A DNA stretch of 64,000 nucleotides from Parapedobacter defluvii (GCF_014642075.1 NZ_BMIK01000024.1:1-64000); one strand, 5' to 3'; counted from the first letter of the stretch, positions 7,500 through 16,588 are shown. The notes: generated by a model not told the origin, from the letters alone. Translations and numbers: made by a program.

Positions 7500-8621
7500 A
7501 TGAAGAAAATCTTCAAACGAATGTTTCTATACTTCCTTCTTATCTGTGCGGTTTTGGTGCTCGCAGTCATTATTTTCCTTCAACAGCCCCAATTTGGCAA
7601 AGCGCCGACCGGTGCAAGATTGGAACGGATCAAAAGTTCTCCCAACTACAAAAACGGGAGTTTCCAAAACCTGGAGAATACGCCTGATTTAGCCGAAGGT
7701 GTTAACATGCTTTCGGTTATCTGGGGTTTCCTGTTCAACAAGACGCCGAGACAGGTTCCCGTTGATAGCATCCCGCATGTCCGAACGAATATCCATGCGT
7801 TGGACTCCCAAGCAGACGCTTTGATCTGGTTTGGTCACTCTTCCTATTATATTCAGACAGGAGGCAAACGTCTGCTGGTAGATCCCGTATTCAACGGCCA
7901 CGCATCTCCGGTCTCTTTTACTACCAAGAGCTTTCCCGGCACAACAGACTACCACGTCGAGGATATTCCGCCCATCGATTTTTTGATCATCACCCACGAT
8001 CATTGGGATCACCTCGACTACCCTACCGTTAAGAAAATAGCGCCACAGGTGAAACAGGTCATTTGTCCATTAGGTGTGGGCGCCCATCTCGAATATTGGG
8101 GCTATGCGCCGTCAAAAATTACGGAGCTTGACTGGCATGAAATAGCCGATTTGGAAGATGGCTTTACCATACGGGCCGCGCCTGCCCGGCATTTTTCGGG
8201 TCGCGGTTTTAAGCGAAACGGCACGCTGTGGACATCGTTCGTTCTGAATACGCCTTCACAACGAATCTTCATCGGCGGGGATAGCGGGTACGGCAAGCAT
8301 TTTGCGGACATCGGTAAGCAATACGGGCCGTTTGACCTGGCGATCCTCGAAGACGGGCAATACAACACTGCATGGATATACATCCACATGTTGCCCGAAC
8401 AAGTCCTGCAAGCAGCACAGGACTTACATGCGCAATCGGTTTTTCCCGTACATAATTCGAAATTTTCATTGGCCATGCACACCTGGGATGATCCGCTGAT
8501 CCAAATCACGGAAGCCAATAAAAAGGTGCAGCTACCGCTTTTGACACCCAAAATCGGCGAAACAGTATTTCTTAACGATTCTGCGCACGTATTCACACAT
8601 TGGTGGAAAAGCGTACGTTAA
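7500..8621 (+). CDS. membrane-anchored MBL-fold metallo-hydrolase (UlaG/NAPE-PLD-like)
   Basis: A 373-aa protein with an N-terminal membrane anchor (KIFKRMFLYFLLICAVLVLAVIIF, residues ~3-26) and a metallo-beta-lactamase domain facing the periplasm. Motifs: LIWFGHSSYYIQTGGKRLLVDP, the metal site ITHDHWDHLDYP (HxHxDH), then PARHFSGRG, FIGGDSGYG and FPVHNSKFSL. The arrangement matches the UlaG and NAPE-phospholipase-D-like branch, which act on phosphoesters, lactones or lipids. The ATG at 7500 is chosen because it directly precedes the basic and hydrophobic anchor; an upstream TTG at 7455 adds unlikely residues. No visible operon partner. Confidence 0.85.
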   Translation: MKKIFKRMFLYFLLICAVLVLAVIIFLQQPQFGKAPTGARLERIKSSPNYKNGSFQNLENTPDLAEGVNMLSVIWGFLFNKTPRQVPVDSIPHVRTNIHALDSQADALIWFGHSSYYIQTGGKRLLVDPVFNGHASPVSFTTKSFPGTTDYHVEDIPPIDFLIITHDHWDHLDYPTVKKIAPQVKQVICPLGVGAHLEYWGYAPSKITELDWHEIADLEDGFTIRAAPARHFSGRGFKRNGTLWTSFVLNTPSQRIFIGGDSGYGKHFADIGKQYGPFDLAILEDGQYNTAWIYIHMLPEQVLQAAQDLHAQSVFPVHNSKFSLAMHTWDDPLIQITEANKKVQLPLLTPKIGETVFLNDSAHVFTHWWKSVR

Positions 8622-8714
8622 CCGCCGCCCGATCAAACAGTTGGATGATATCCCTAAAAACAGCTATTTTTCTTTTCATCAACTGCGAATGAGGAAATTA
8701 GCCTAAAAAATGGT

Positions 8715-8722
8715 TACTTTCG
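8715..8722 (+). promoter_or_regulatory. possible -7 element (TACTTTCG) for the macroglobulin gene
   Basis: TACTTTCG differs from TAnnTTTG by one base and sits 22 bases before the ATG at 8744. No clear TTG at the -33 position. Confidence 0.25.
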
Positions 8723-8743
8723 CTTCCACAAACTCCTATAAAG

Positions 8744-11700
8744 ATGAACAACGCCAATTCGATGCCACGCATGTCCTTTTCCTGGATTGTCTTAGCAATT
8801 GTCGTAGCGCTGACCTGGCAATGCCGCGGTCCTGCGGAAACCAACGCTGGCAACACTGCTTTCGCTAAATATGTGGAAGGTTATACTACGGGCGTGATAT
8901 CGCGCGAAAGTACCATACGCCTCCGCCTGGCATCGCAGGTGAACACTTTTCAGGAGACCAATGTGGAGGAAACACGGAAGCTTTTTACCATCCATCCGGC
9001 AGTAAAAGGAAAAACACGTTGGATAGATGCCCGCACAGTGGAGTTTATTCCCGAAAAGCAGTTTGATCCTTCCAAAGAATACCAGGTAACGTTTGATCTC
9101 GGGAAAGTCATTGAAGTACCGGATGACCTCAAAAACTTCATCTTCGACTTCAAAATCATCGATCCCTCCTTTAGCATCGAATTAGATGGTCTGAAATCCC
9201 AAACCAGTTCCGCTCCCGATCTGATGAAATTAACCGGAACCCTATCGTTTGCGGATATTGAAACACCGGAAAACATTGAAAAAATCCTGGAAGCGACCGC
9301 CGGAAGTAACCGGTTGACCATCAAATGGCAACACAACGCGCAGACACGTACTTCCTCCTTTACCATCGATTCGCTCGAAAAGCGCAAAGAAGCGTATGGA
9401 ATATCCTTAAAATGGGATGGCTCGCCCATAAAATCTAAAAGAAGCGATCAAAAAAACATTGAAGTGCCAGCTAAGGGTGTGTTTAAAGTACTGGACATCC
9501 GTGCCGTGCATGAACCCGAGCAATTTGTGCTGGTTCAGTTTTCAGACCCCATCCTGGTGGCCCAACAGCTCGATGGTCTCATCGGAATCAGCGGTGTGAG
9601 CGATGCCCGGTACACCATCGACGGCAGTGAGGTAAAGGTATATGCACCCGATCGGCTTGAAGGTGATTATGCAATTGCGGTAAACGAGGGTATCGAAAAT
9701 ATCAGCGGCAAAAAAATCACCGCTGCCTATTCCGCCAATGTCAATTTCGAAAACCGCCTACCGTCGGTGAGTATTCCGGGAAAAGGCACCATCCTGCCCG
9801 GATCCGGCAGGTTGACCATGCCTTTTGAAGCAGTGAACCTAAGGGCCGTAGACGTAACCATCGTAAAAATCTATGAAAATAACGTCCCTCAGTATTTTCA
9901 AAACACGTATGACAGCAAATACGAACTGCGCCGTGTCGCCAAGCCGGTAGTCCAGAAAACCATCGCACTGGATGCAGATAAAAGTGTGAACTTACGCAAG
10001 AAAAACCGCTTTTCGCTGGATATTGACAATTTATTGAAAACCGAACCCGGTGCGATTTACCGTGTTTTGATCGGTTTCCGCCACAGCTATTCAGTTTATC
10101 CCTGTGGGGATGCAGATTCAGCGGAAATCGAAGATGCCGAAAACGAACAAAGCAGCTACTATTATTCGGATGATATCGACGAAGACGATGAGTTCTGGTC
10201 GCGCTACAATAGCTACTATCCGTATGATTACGACTGGAACGAACGCGACAATCCGTGCCATAGCGCTTATTACACAACCGAACGCTGGGCTAGCCGTGAT
10301 ATGCTGGCGTCTAATATCGGCCTCATCGCCAAGCGGGGCAATGACAACAGTGTAACCGTCGTCGCCACCGATATCCTCACTACGCAGCCCCTGCAGGGTG
10401 TAGAAGTGAAGTTGCTGGATTACCAGCAACAGGTTATCCAGACTGCCACTACCGATAACGAAGGGTTTGCCCGTATTGAAGCCACCCGGAAGCCGTTTAT
10501 GCTCATTGCATCAAAAAACGATGAACGGGGTTACCTTAAATTGGACGACGGCTCTACCCTACCCTTAAGCCGGTTTGACGTGGGAGGGGACGTAGTACAA
10601 AAAGGTATTAAAGGGTTTATTTATGGTGAACGCGGCGTCTGGCGCCCCGGCGACTCGCTTTACCTCAGCTTCATCATGGAAAACCAGTCGGCCAACCTCC
10701 CGGCGGAGCATCCGGTCACTTTCGAGTTGTATAACCCGAAGGGCCAACTGACCAAGCGGATGGTCGAATCCAAGCAAACCAATGGCTTTTATACCTTCAA
10801 AACCAAAACGGAAACCACAGCGCCTACGGGCAATTGGTTGGCGAAGGTAAGCGTGGGCGGCGCAACCTTTCAGAAAACGTTGAAAATAGAAACCGTAATG
10901 CCCAACCGCCTGCGCATTACGTTGGATTTTGGCAATCGCAAGGTTTTGAACAAGAACAGCAACACACCTGTAGCGCTTTCGGCAAAGTGGCTCTTCGGTG
11001 CGGATGTGCAAAACCTCAAGGCGCGCGTAGAAGCCGTGGTAACACCGGTCAAAACAACATTTCCCGATTACAAACCCTATACCTTTGACGATCCGACACG
11101 TACGTTTACTTCGGAAAGCCAGGTGCTATTTGACGGCACCCTGAACCAACAGGGCAATGCCGCTTTTCCCGCCGACATTACGGCCACCAACGGGGCTCCG
11201 GGGATGCTGCGTGCCAGTTTCACCACCCGTGTGTTTGAACCCGGCGGCAACTTCAGTATCGATAACATCAGCATGCCTTACAGCCCTTACGCCAGTTATG
11301 TAGGGCTGCGTACTCCTGAAGGCGATCGCCTTTCGGGCATGCTGCTCACGGATCAGGACCACTCCGTGGATATCGTAGATGTAGACGCAACTGGAAAAAA
11401 AATATCCGGAACCCGCCGTGTACAGGTAGAATTCTATAAAATTCGTTGGCAATGGTGGTGGAACCAGGAGGAAGAATACCTTGGCAACTTTACGCAGGAC
11501 CAATACAATCAATTGCTCAAAAAAGAAACCATCACCCTCAACAACGGCAGTGGAAAATGGAACATCCGCGTAAACTATCCCGACTGGGGCCGCTATTTGG
11601 TGCGGGTGGTCGATCTGGAAAGTGGCCACGCCACTGGAAAAACGTTGTACATAGACTGGCCGGGTTGGGCCCAACGCGAGCAGCAAAGCAATCCGACGGA

Positions 11701-14311
11701 AGCATCCATGCTGTCGTTTACGTCTGATAAAGAAACCTATCAGGCGGGTGAGGAAGTGACCTTAACCATTCCCTCTTCGGAAGGTGGCCGCGGCCTTATC
11801 AGCATTGAAAACGGTAGCCGGGTACTGCAAAGCTGGTGGATCAAAACCCAACAGGGACAGACGGTTTATAAATTCAAGGTGACCGAAGAGATGGCACCCA
11901 ATGTATTTGTAAACGTTACCCTGCTACAACCCCACGAGCAGACCGCCAATGACCTCCCCATCCGGATGTACGGCGTAATTCCGCTGCTGGTCGAAAATCC
12001 CAAGACCGTCTTAAATCCCCAGATCAGCATGGCAGACGTACTGCGTCCGGAAACCAAATCGAGCATCACCGTATCCGAATCCAATGGGAAAGCGATGGCG
12101 TATACCATTGCCCTGGTAGACGAAGGGCTGCTCGACCTCACGCGGTTTAAAACACCGGATCCGCATGCCAGTTTCTACGCACGTGAAGCACTTGGCGTCA
12201 AATCATGGGATCTATTTGATCAGGTGCTGGGCGCATGGGGAGGTGATCTGGAACGCATTTTAAGCATTGGTGGCGACGGGGAAATCGACCGGAATGTAAA
12301 CCCGGCGAAAGCCAACCGCTTCCAGCCCGTGGTCAAATTCCTGGGGCCTTTCACCCTCCGCAAGGGCGGAAAAAACAAACATGACTTCACCCTGCCCCAA
12401 TACATTGGTTCGGTACGTGCCATGGTAGTGGCCGGACAGGATGGTGCTTATGGCTTTGCGGAAAAAGCGGTTGCCGTGAAGAAGCCGCTTATGCTGCTGG
12501 CTACCCTACCCCGTGTAATCGGCCCCGACGAAACATTCAGGCTGCCGCTCACTGTGTTTGCCATGGAAAACAACATCAAACAGGTAAGTCTCGAAGTGAC
12601 TGCCACCGATGGACTAATCGTGCAAAACGGCAAGCAGACCCTGACCTTCACGCAGCAGGGCGAACAAATGGCCTATGCCTCCATAAAAACCGGCAACAAT
12701 ACGGGTGTTGGCAAATTGCGCGCGGTTGCAAAAAGCGGAAATGAGACGGCGGTGTACGAAGTTGAAATCGACATCCGTAACCCGAATCCGTTCATTACCT
12801 CGGTTGAAAAGGCCGAAATCAATGGTAACTCAGCGTGGCAGCGGGACATCGCACCACTGGGTCCCGGCAACGGCAATACCGCCATGGTGGAAATCTCGTC
12901 ATTGCCGCCGATTAACCTCAGCAAACGGCTCAATTTCCTGATCCGATATCCGTATGGCTGCGTGGAGCAGGTGACATCCAGTGTATTTCCGCAGCTCATG
13001 CTCGATCGGTTGGTCGAACTGAAAGAGCAGGAAAAAGCGGCCGTAGACAGAAACATCAAGGCCGGTATCAACCGACTGCGGAATTACCAATTGGCTAACG
13101 GAGGTCTTGGTTATTGGCCGGGTGCAAACGAAGCCAATGAATGGGGCACCAACTATGCCGGGCACTTCCTACTGGAAGCGCAGGCCAAGGGATATACGTT
13201 ACCGGCTGGATTCCTGGAAGCATGGCTGCGCTATCAGCGGAATACGGCTCAAAATTGGGCGCCCGACCAATATAACTGGCGAGGCGGGGATCTGGTACAA
13301 GCCTACCGGCTTTACCTGCTTGCGCTCGCAAAGGCACCCGAACTGGGGGCAATGAACCGACTCAAGGAATTCCCTTATCTATCGGATGAGGCAGCCTGGC
13401 GACTCGCCGCAGCCTATCAGCTTGCCGGACAGGGCATTGTAGCCAACCAACTGGTTAAAAACCGTCCCACCGAAGGCAAACCCTATGAAAATGCCGGATA
13501 TACTTTTGGATCGGCACTGCGTGACCGTGCCATGATCCTGGAGACCCTGGATTTAATCGGGCGTCGGCAAGAGGCCGAAAAAGTATTGTTTGCCGTAGCC
13601 GCCGGATTGGATAATGACAGTTGGTATAGCACGCAGACTACGGCGTATGCCTTGTTAGCCATCGGCAAATTCGGTGGCCAGAGCGCAGGCAAGAATAACT
13701 TCACCTATACGCTTAATGGTAAGTCAAACACCATTTCAGCAACTACGTATGTATATCGCATTCCGATTGACTTCAGCAATAAAAGCAATCAGATACAGGT
13801 GCAGAACTCAGGTAACAACAAGCTGTACGTGCGCGTTGTGCGCGAAGGCCAGCTTCCTGCCGGGGAAAATCCACCCCTAAACAACAACCCCGAATTGCTA
13901 ACCATGAACGTACGGTATACCGACCGGGAAGGAGAAGAAATCAACCCCGGGGCGTTGACACAGGGTACCGATTTCATTGCGGAGGTTACATTGAAGAATA
14001 CCGGAAGTATGGGGATGTATGAACACATGGCACTTGCCCAGATATTCCCTTCCGGTTGGGAAATTATCAACACCCGGCTCAATGACAATGAATCGGCTCT
14101 TCGCTCGTCGCCGGCTACCTATCAGGATATCCGTGACGATCGTGTACTTACCCATTTCAATATCCGGCAGCAGGAGACGCTTACCTACCGCGTATTGCTC
14201 AATGCATCGTATGTAGGACGTTATTTCCTGCCCGCAGTAAGTGTAGAAGCGATGTACGATAACCGGATTCAGGCCCTCACGCCAGGGCAATGGGTGGAAG
14301 TGGTGGAATAG
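8744..14311 (+). CDS. bacterial alpha-2-macroglobulin with intact thioester motif
   Basis: A 1855-aa exported protein of the bacterial alpha-2-macroglobulin family, thought to trap proteases in the periplasm. The N-terminal hydrophobic segment ends at LTWQC (Cys27), a relaxed lipobox. An SbsA/Ig-like N-terminal region is followed by macroglobulin domains. MG2 has YGERGVWRPGDSLYLSFI near residue 635. The central A2M domain carries ALVDEGLLDLTRFKTPDPHASFY. The thioester motif is PYGCVEQVTSS (Cys1406, Gln1409), followed by the alpha-helical toroid. An insertion at residues ~454-505, bounded by two Cys, is extremely rich in Asp, Glu, Tyr and Ser. pbpC, the common partner in proteobacteria, is absent; the next gene is convergent ddl. 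An 18-bp duplication overlaps the stop codon. Confidence 0.93.
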   Translation: MNNANSMPRMSFSWIVLAIVVALTWQCRGPAETNAGNTAFAKYVEGYTTGVISRESTIRLRLASQVNTFQETNVEETRKLFTIHPAVKGKTRWIDARTVEFIPEKQFDPSKEYQVTFDLGKVIEVPDDLKNFIFDFKIIDPSFSIELDGLKSQTSSAPDLMKLTGTLSFADIETPENIEKILEATAGSNRLTIKWQHNAQTRTSSFTIDSLEKRKEAYGISLKWDGSPIKSKRSDQKNIEVPAKGVFKVLDIRAVHEPEQFVLVQFSDPILVAQQLDGLIGISGVSDARYTIDGSEVKVYAPDRLEGDYAIAVNEGIENISGKKITAAYSANVNFENRLPSVSIPGKGTILPGSGRLTMPFEAVNLRAVDVTIVKIYENNVPQYFQNTYDSKYELRRVAKPVVQKTIALDADKSVNLRKKNRFSLDIDNLLKTEPGAIYRVLIGFRHSYSVYPCGDADSAEIEDAENEQSSYYYSDDIDEDDEFWSRYNSYYPYDYDWNERDNPCHSAYYTTERWASRDMLASNIGLIAKRGNDNSVTVVATDILTTQPLQGVEVKLLDYQQQVIQTATTDNEGFARIEATRKPFMLIASKNDERGYLKLDDGSTLPLSRFDVGGDVVQKGIKGFIYGERGVWRPGDSLYLSFIMENQSANLPAEHPVTFELYNPKGQLTKRMVESKQTNGFYTFKTKTETTAPTGNWLAKVSVGGATFQKTLKIETVMPNRLRITLDFGNRKVLNKNSNTPVALSAKWLFGADVQNLKARVEAVVTPVKTTFPDYKPYTFDDPTRTFTSESQVLFDGTLNQQGNAAFPADITATNGAPGMLRASFTTRVFEPGGNFSIDNISMPYSPYASYVGLRTPEGDRLSGMLLTDQDHSVDIVDVDATGKKISGTRRVQVEFYKIRWQWWWNQEEEYLGNFTQDQYNQLLKKETITLNNGSGKWNIRVNYPDWGRYLVRVVDLESGHATGKTLYIDWPGWAQREQQSNPTEASMLSFTSDKETYQAGEEVTLTIPSSEGGRGLISIENGSRVLQSWWIKTQQGQTVYKFKVTEEMAPNVFVNVTLLQPHEQTANDLPIRMYGVIPLLVENPKTVLNPQISMADVLRPETKSSITVSESNGKAMAYTIALVDEGLLDLTRFKTPDPHASFYAREALGVKSWDLFDQVLGAWGGDLERILSIGGDGEIDRNVNPAKANRFQPVVKFLGPFTLRKGGKNKHDFTLPQYIGSVRAMVVAGQDGAYGFAEKAVAVKKPLMLLATLPRVIGPDETFRLPLTVFAMENNIKQVSLEVTATDGLIVQNGKQTLTFTQQGEQMAYASIKTGNNTGVGKLRAVAKSGNETAVYEVEIDIRNPNPFITSVEKAEINGNSAWQRDIAPLGPGNGNTAMVEISSLPPINLSKRLNFLIRYPYGCVEQVTSSVFPQLMLDRLVELKEQEKAAVDRNIKAGINRLRNYQLANGGLGYWPGANEANEWGTNYAGHFLLEAQAKGYTLPAGFLEAWLRYQRNTAQNWAPDQYNWRGGDLVQAYRLYLLALAKAPELGAMNRLKEFPYLSDEAAWRLAAAYQLAGQGIVANQLVKNRPTEGKPYENAGYTFGSALRDRAMILETLDLIGRRQEAEKVLFAVAAGLDNDSWYSTQTTAYALLAIGKFGGQSAGKNNFTYTLNGKSNTISATTYVYRIPIDFSNKSNQIQVQNSGNNKLYVRVVREGQLPAGENPPLNNNPELLTMNVRYTDREGEEINPGALTQGTDFIAEVTLKNTGSMGMYEHMALAQIFPSGWEIINTRLNDNESALRSSPATYQDIRDDRVLTHFNIRQQETLTYRVLLNASYVGRYFLPAVSVEAMYDNRIQALTPGQWVEVVE

Positions 14312-14364
14312 TGGTCAGTGGTGGAATAGTGGTCAGTGGTCGGTGGTCGGTGGTCGGTGGTGAG
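14301..14364 (+). repeat. 18-bp duplication plus heptamer (TGGTCGG) array at the macroglobulin stop
   Basis: TGGTGGAATAGTGGTCAG occurs twice in tandem (14301-14318, 14319-14336). The first copy contains the stop codon of the macroglobulin gene. Three exact heptamers TGGTCGG (14337-14357) and one TGGTGAG (14358-14364) follow. The same heptamers recur at 16589-16616. Confidence 0.85.
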
Positions 14365-14381
14365 GGGTCACCGACCACCGA
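14347..14381. terminator. hairpin between convergent macroglobulin and ddl genes
   Basis: TCGGTGGTCGGT (14347-14358) is the exact reverse complement of ACCGACCACCGA (14370-14381), with an 11-base loop. The right arm overlaps the last codons of ddl. No T-tract follows, so terminator function is inferred from the GC-rich stem and convergent setting. Confidence 0.45.
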
Positions 14382-15375
14382 TCAACGCCTGTTCAATCAG
14401 CTCGCCGTAAAATGCGGTCTCGGTCATGCCCGCGGCCCGCACTTGCTGGGGAATGAAACTTTGGGCAGTCTGTCCGGGCACGGTATTTATTTCGATGAAA
14501 TAGAAGTGGTCCGTCTCCCGCTCCAGGAAATAATCGATGCGTACCATACCCTTACAGTTCAAGCGGACGTAAATCGCTTTTACCAATCGTTCCACACGCT
14601 CCCGTTGTTCGGATGTCAGGTCTGCAGGTGTTATTTCTTGGGTCAGACCGGGCACATACTTGGCTTCAAAATCGAAAAATTCGCGTTCGGTAATGACTTC
14701 TGTTGCCGGTAATACGACAATTTCGCCCGATCGGCGATATACCCCTACTGAAAATTCACGCCCTTTTACAAATTCTTCAACGATCACCTGTTTGCCGGTA
14801 TTTTCTGCGTTGAATGCCTTCTCAATGGCATCGGCCAATCCATCTTCGGCATTAACCTTGGTCATCCCGATGCTGCTTCCACCGGCGTTGGGTTTGACAA
14901 AGTAAGGAAGTGATAGTTCACGGCGTACCAGATCTATGGCATCTGCACGTTCAGCATCAAACAACTGGACGGATTTTGCCAAATACAGTTCGGGAATGCC
15001 CGCCAACACCGCCTTGGTATATGCCTTGTTCATGGTCAATGCTGAGGTAAGCGCATCGCAGGAGGTATACGGTAGTCTTACCATATCAAAATAGCCCTGG
15101 AGACGTCCGTCCTCTCCGGGCGAACCGTGCACCATAATGAACGCCAGATCAAAACGGATAACCTGGCCATCCATGGGCAATGTAAAATGATCCCGATTGA
15201 TTACATATTTGACGCCATTATCGCCCACGTGGAACCAGCTATCTGTCGTGATGGTGATTTTATAAATATCGTATTTGGATTGATCCAATTGCCCGTACAC
15301 AAATTCCGCACTCTTAAAAGAAACTTCGGATTCTCCGGTATATCCGCCGGTTATCAAGGCTATTTTTGTCTTCAT
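14368..15375 (-). CDS. ddl: D-alanine--D-alanine ligase
   Basis: A 335-aa cytoplasmic ATP-grasp enzyme making D-Ala-D-Ala for peptidoglycan precursors. Visible motifs: KIALITGGYTGESEVS at the N-terminus, FIMVHGSPGEDGRLQGYFDM, LPYTSCDALTSALTMNKAYTK, LPYFVKPNAGGSSIGMTKV (ATP-grasp), VKGREFSVGVY and the metal-binding FIEINTVPGQTAQSFIPQQ. The start at 15375 gives MKTKIALI; a longer frame from 15426 adds an atypical hydrophobic leader that overlaps the promoter. Divergent from the PASTA gene across the 11-bp phased array and convergent with the macroglobulin gene. Other division-cluster mur genes are not here. Confidence 0.95.
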   Translation of the reverse strand: MKTKIALITGGYTGESEVSFKSAEFVYGQLDQSKYDIYKITITTDSWFHVGDNGVKYVINRDHFTLPMDGQVIRFDLAFIMVHGSPGEDGRLQGYFDMVRLPYTSCDALTSALTMNKAYTKAVLAGIPELYLAKSVQLFDAERADAIDLVRRELSLPYFVKPNAGGSSIGMTKVNAEDGLADAIEKAFNAENTGKQVIVEEFVKGREFSVGVYRRSGEIVVLPATEVITEREFFDFEAKYVPGLTQEITPADLTSEQRERVERLVKAIYVRLNCKGMVRIDYFLERETDHFYFIEINTVPGQTAQSFIPQQVRAAGMTETAFYGELIEQALIGGR

Positions 15376-15382
15376 GATTCCG

Positions 15383-15413
15383 CAAACATAGACAACCCAC
15401 TGTATAAATACAA
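15383..15413 (-). promoter_or_regulatory. promoter of ddl (TTG-N20-TATGTTTG)
   Basis: On the minus strand, TTG (15413-15411), a 20-base spacer and TATGTTTG (15390-15383) match the Bacteroidota consensus. The -7 box ends 7 bases before the ATG at 15375, so the mRNA should have almost no leader. Confidence 0.6.
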
Positions 15414-15434
15414 TACCCGCTAGCATTGCTTGTC

Positions 15435-15676
15435 GCTATTCTTTCGCTACCCTTAATTTACTCCTTATTTACCTTTTATTTACCCCTTTGGTAAAGAACT
15501 GGTAAGGGATTGGTAAAGAATTGGTAAGGAAATGGTATAGCGGAGGTAAGGAATTGGTAAAGAAATGGTAAGATCAAGGTAGTGGATTGGTAGCCGAATA
15601 GTAAGCAAGAATTAAGGCAGTACTAAGCAAAAGGTAAGCAACAGGTAACAAACAGGTAACCGAAAGGTAAGCCATC
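15435..15676. repeat. strict 11-bp-phased array of 22 units between divergent promoters
   Basis: An NNTA core recurs every 11 bases without a break from 15435 to 15666: GCTA twice, TTTA three times (TTTACC orientation), then GGTA at 15490 and nine more positions, AGTA, ATTA and ACTA, and GGTA four more times. The usual unit is GGTAAGnAAnT. The orientation flips at an inverted repeat TTTACC-CCTTT-GGTAAA (15479-15495). A period of 11 is not a multiple of 3, so this is not coding. It fills the space between the -33 boxes of ddl and of the PASTA gene. The whole 393-base stretch from 15427 to 15819 contains no gene. Confidence 0.9.
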
Positions 15677-15689
15677 GTACACGACACGC

Positions 15690-15713
15690 AAACTTGCATA
15701 TCAAAGCAAGTTT
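15690..15713. promoter_or_regulatory. inverted repeat overlapping the PASTA promoter
   Basis: Perfect 8-bp arms AAACTTGC (15690-15697) and GCAAGTTT (15706-15713) with an 8-base spacer. It immediately follows the 11-bp array and covers the -33 TTG of the PASTA-gene promoter. A candidate operator. Confidence 0.4.
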
Positions 15714-15724
15714 ATCTAAGTTTG
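15694..15724 (+). promoter_or_regulatory. promoter of the PASTA gene (TTG-N20-TAAGTTTG)
   Basis: TTG (15694-15696), a 20-base spacer and TAAGTTTG (15717-15724) match the Bacteroidota consensus. The leader before the ATG at 15820 would be about 90 bases. Confidence 0.55.
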
Positions 15725-15819
15725 TCGCCTTATCTCCTGTTAATTTGGGGAGGTATAAAACTATGGCGCTAATATTGCTAAACAACAGCTGAATTGCATG
15801 TATCCGCCAATTTGATAAG

Positions 15820-16584
15820 ATGAATATGGTAAAATTCTTCCAGTATCTACGAACAGAAACTTTCCGAAGAAATCTCATTGGAGCGTTGATTGGGCTGACC
15901 GTTCTTTTTCTAATCATTGTATTCGGCCTTCGTCAATACACCCGACATAGTGAATCTGTCCCCGTACCTGAACTCAAGGGGCTTCTGATTGAGGAAGCCT
16001 TAAAAAAACTGGAAGCCCTGGGGTTTGAGTATGATTTAGATTCCATCTATCAGGTGGATGCGAAACCCGGTCTGGTAATCGAGCAGGATCCGGATCCGAA
16101 TACCAAAGTTAAAAAAAACCGAACCCTGTACCTTACGATCATTACACGTACAGCCCCCGAGGTTGCATTCCCCGAATTATTAGAAAAAACATTTGTAGAG
16201 GCCCGTGCGATATTAAACAGCTATGGCCTTAAATTGGGCGATACCACCTACATTCCAGATATTGCGAGGGATGTGGTGCTCGATGTAAAATTCGGTGGGG
16301 AACGACTTAATGCCGGACGTCCAATCCCAAAAGGATCAACTGTAGACCTGGTGCTAGGCAATGGGAAAGGAGCCAGTGAAGTTCAGGTACCTGATTTAAT
16401 CGGACTTACCCTGGAACAGGCCCGTTTTGCGCTGCAAGGCAATTCACTGACCTTGGGTACCGTCAATTACATGGGGTTGATTGCCGACAGCTTGAGCGCA
16501 ACGGTTATCTCCCAAACTCCAACCCCCGAAGATCCGGCAGTTAGCATCGGTACTCCGATTAATATTGCGCTTGCAAATCAGTGA
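15820..16584 (+). CDS. PASTA-domain membrane protein
   Basis: A 254-aa protein with a short cytoplasmic tail, one membrane segment (residues ~20-38, LIGALIGLTVLFLIIVFGL) and three periplasmic PASTA domains. The domains start near VPVPELKGLLIEEALKKLEALG, VAFPELLEKTFVEARAILNSYG and VQVPDLIGLTLEQARFALQGN. PASTA domains bind peptidoglycan stem peptides or beta-lactams. Here there is no kinase or transpeptidase domain, as in other Bacteroidota PASTA proteins. Divergence from ddl and closeness to mltG fit a cell-wall role. A heptamer array starts five bases after its stop codon. Confidence 0.9.
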   Translation: MNMVKFFQYLRTETFRRNLIGALIGLTVLFLIIVFGLRQYTRHSESVPVPELKGLLIEEALKKLEALGFEYDLDSIYQVDAKPGLVIEQDPDPNTKVKKNRTLYLTIITRTAPEVAFPELLEKTFVEARAILNSYGLKLGDTTYIPDIARDVVLDVKFGGERLNAGRPIPKGSTVDLVLGNGKGASEVQVPDLIGLTLEQARFALQGNSLTLGTVNYMGLIADSLSATVISQTPTPEDPAVSIGTPINIALANQ

Positions 16585-16588
16585 TTGG

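Noticed and set aside
12673-14290. Several antisense frames of 80-150 codons under the macroglobulin gene
   Set aside because: The macroglobulin frame is continuous with clear motifs; the antisense frames have no domains or start signals.
15435-15676. Reading the 11-bp array as a CRISPR array or plasmid-type iterons
   Set aside because: The units are far too short for CRISPR repeats and there are no spacers or cas genes. No rep gene or origin features are nearby, so iterons are not supported.
15612-15917. Minus-strand 101-codon frame overlapping the 11-bp array and the start of the PASTA gene
   Set aside because: The repeat period of 11 is incompatible with coding, and the frame is antisense to the PASTA start and promoter.
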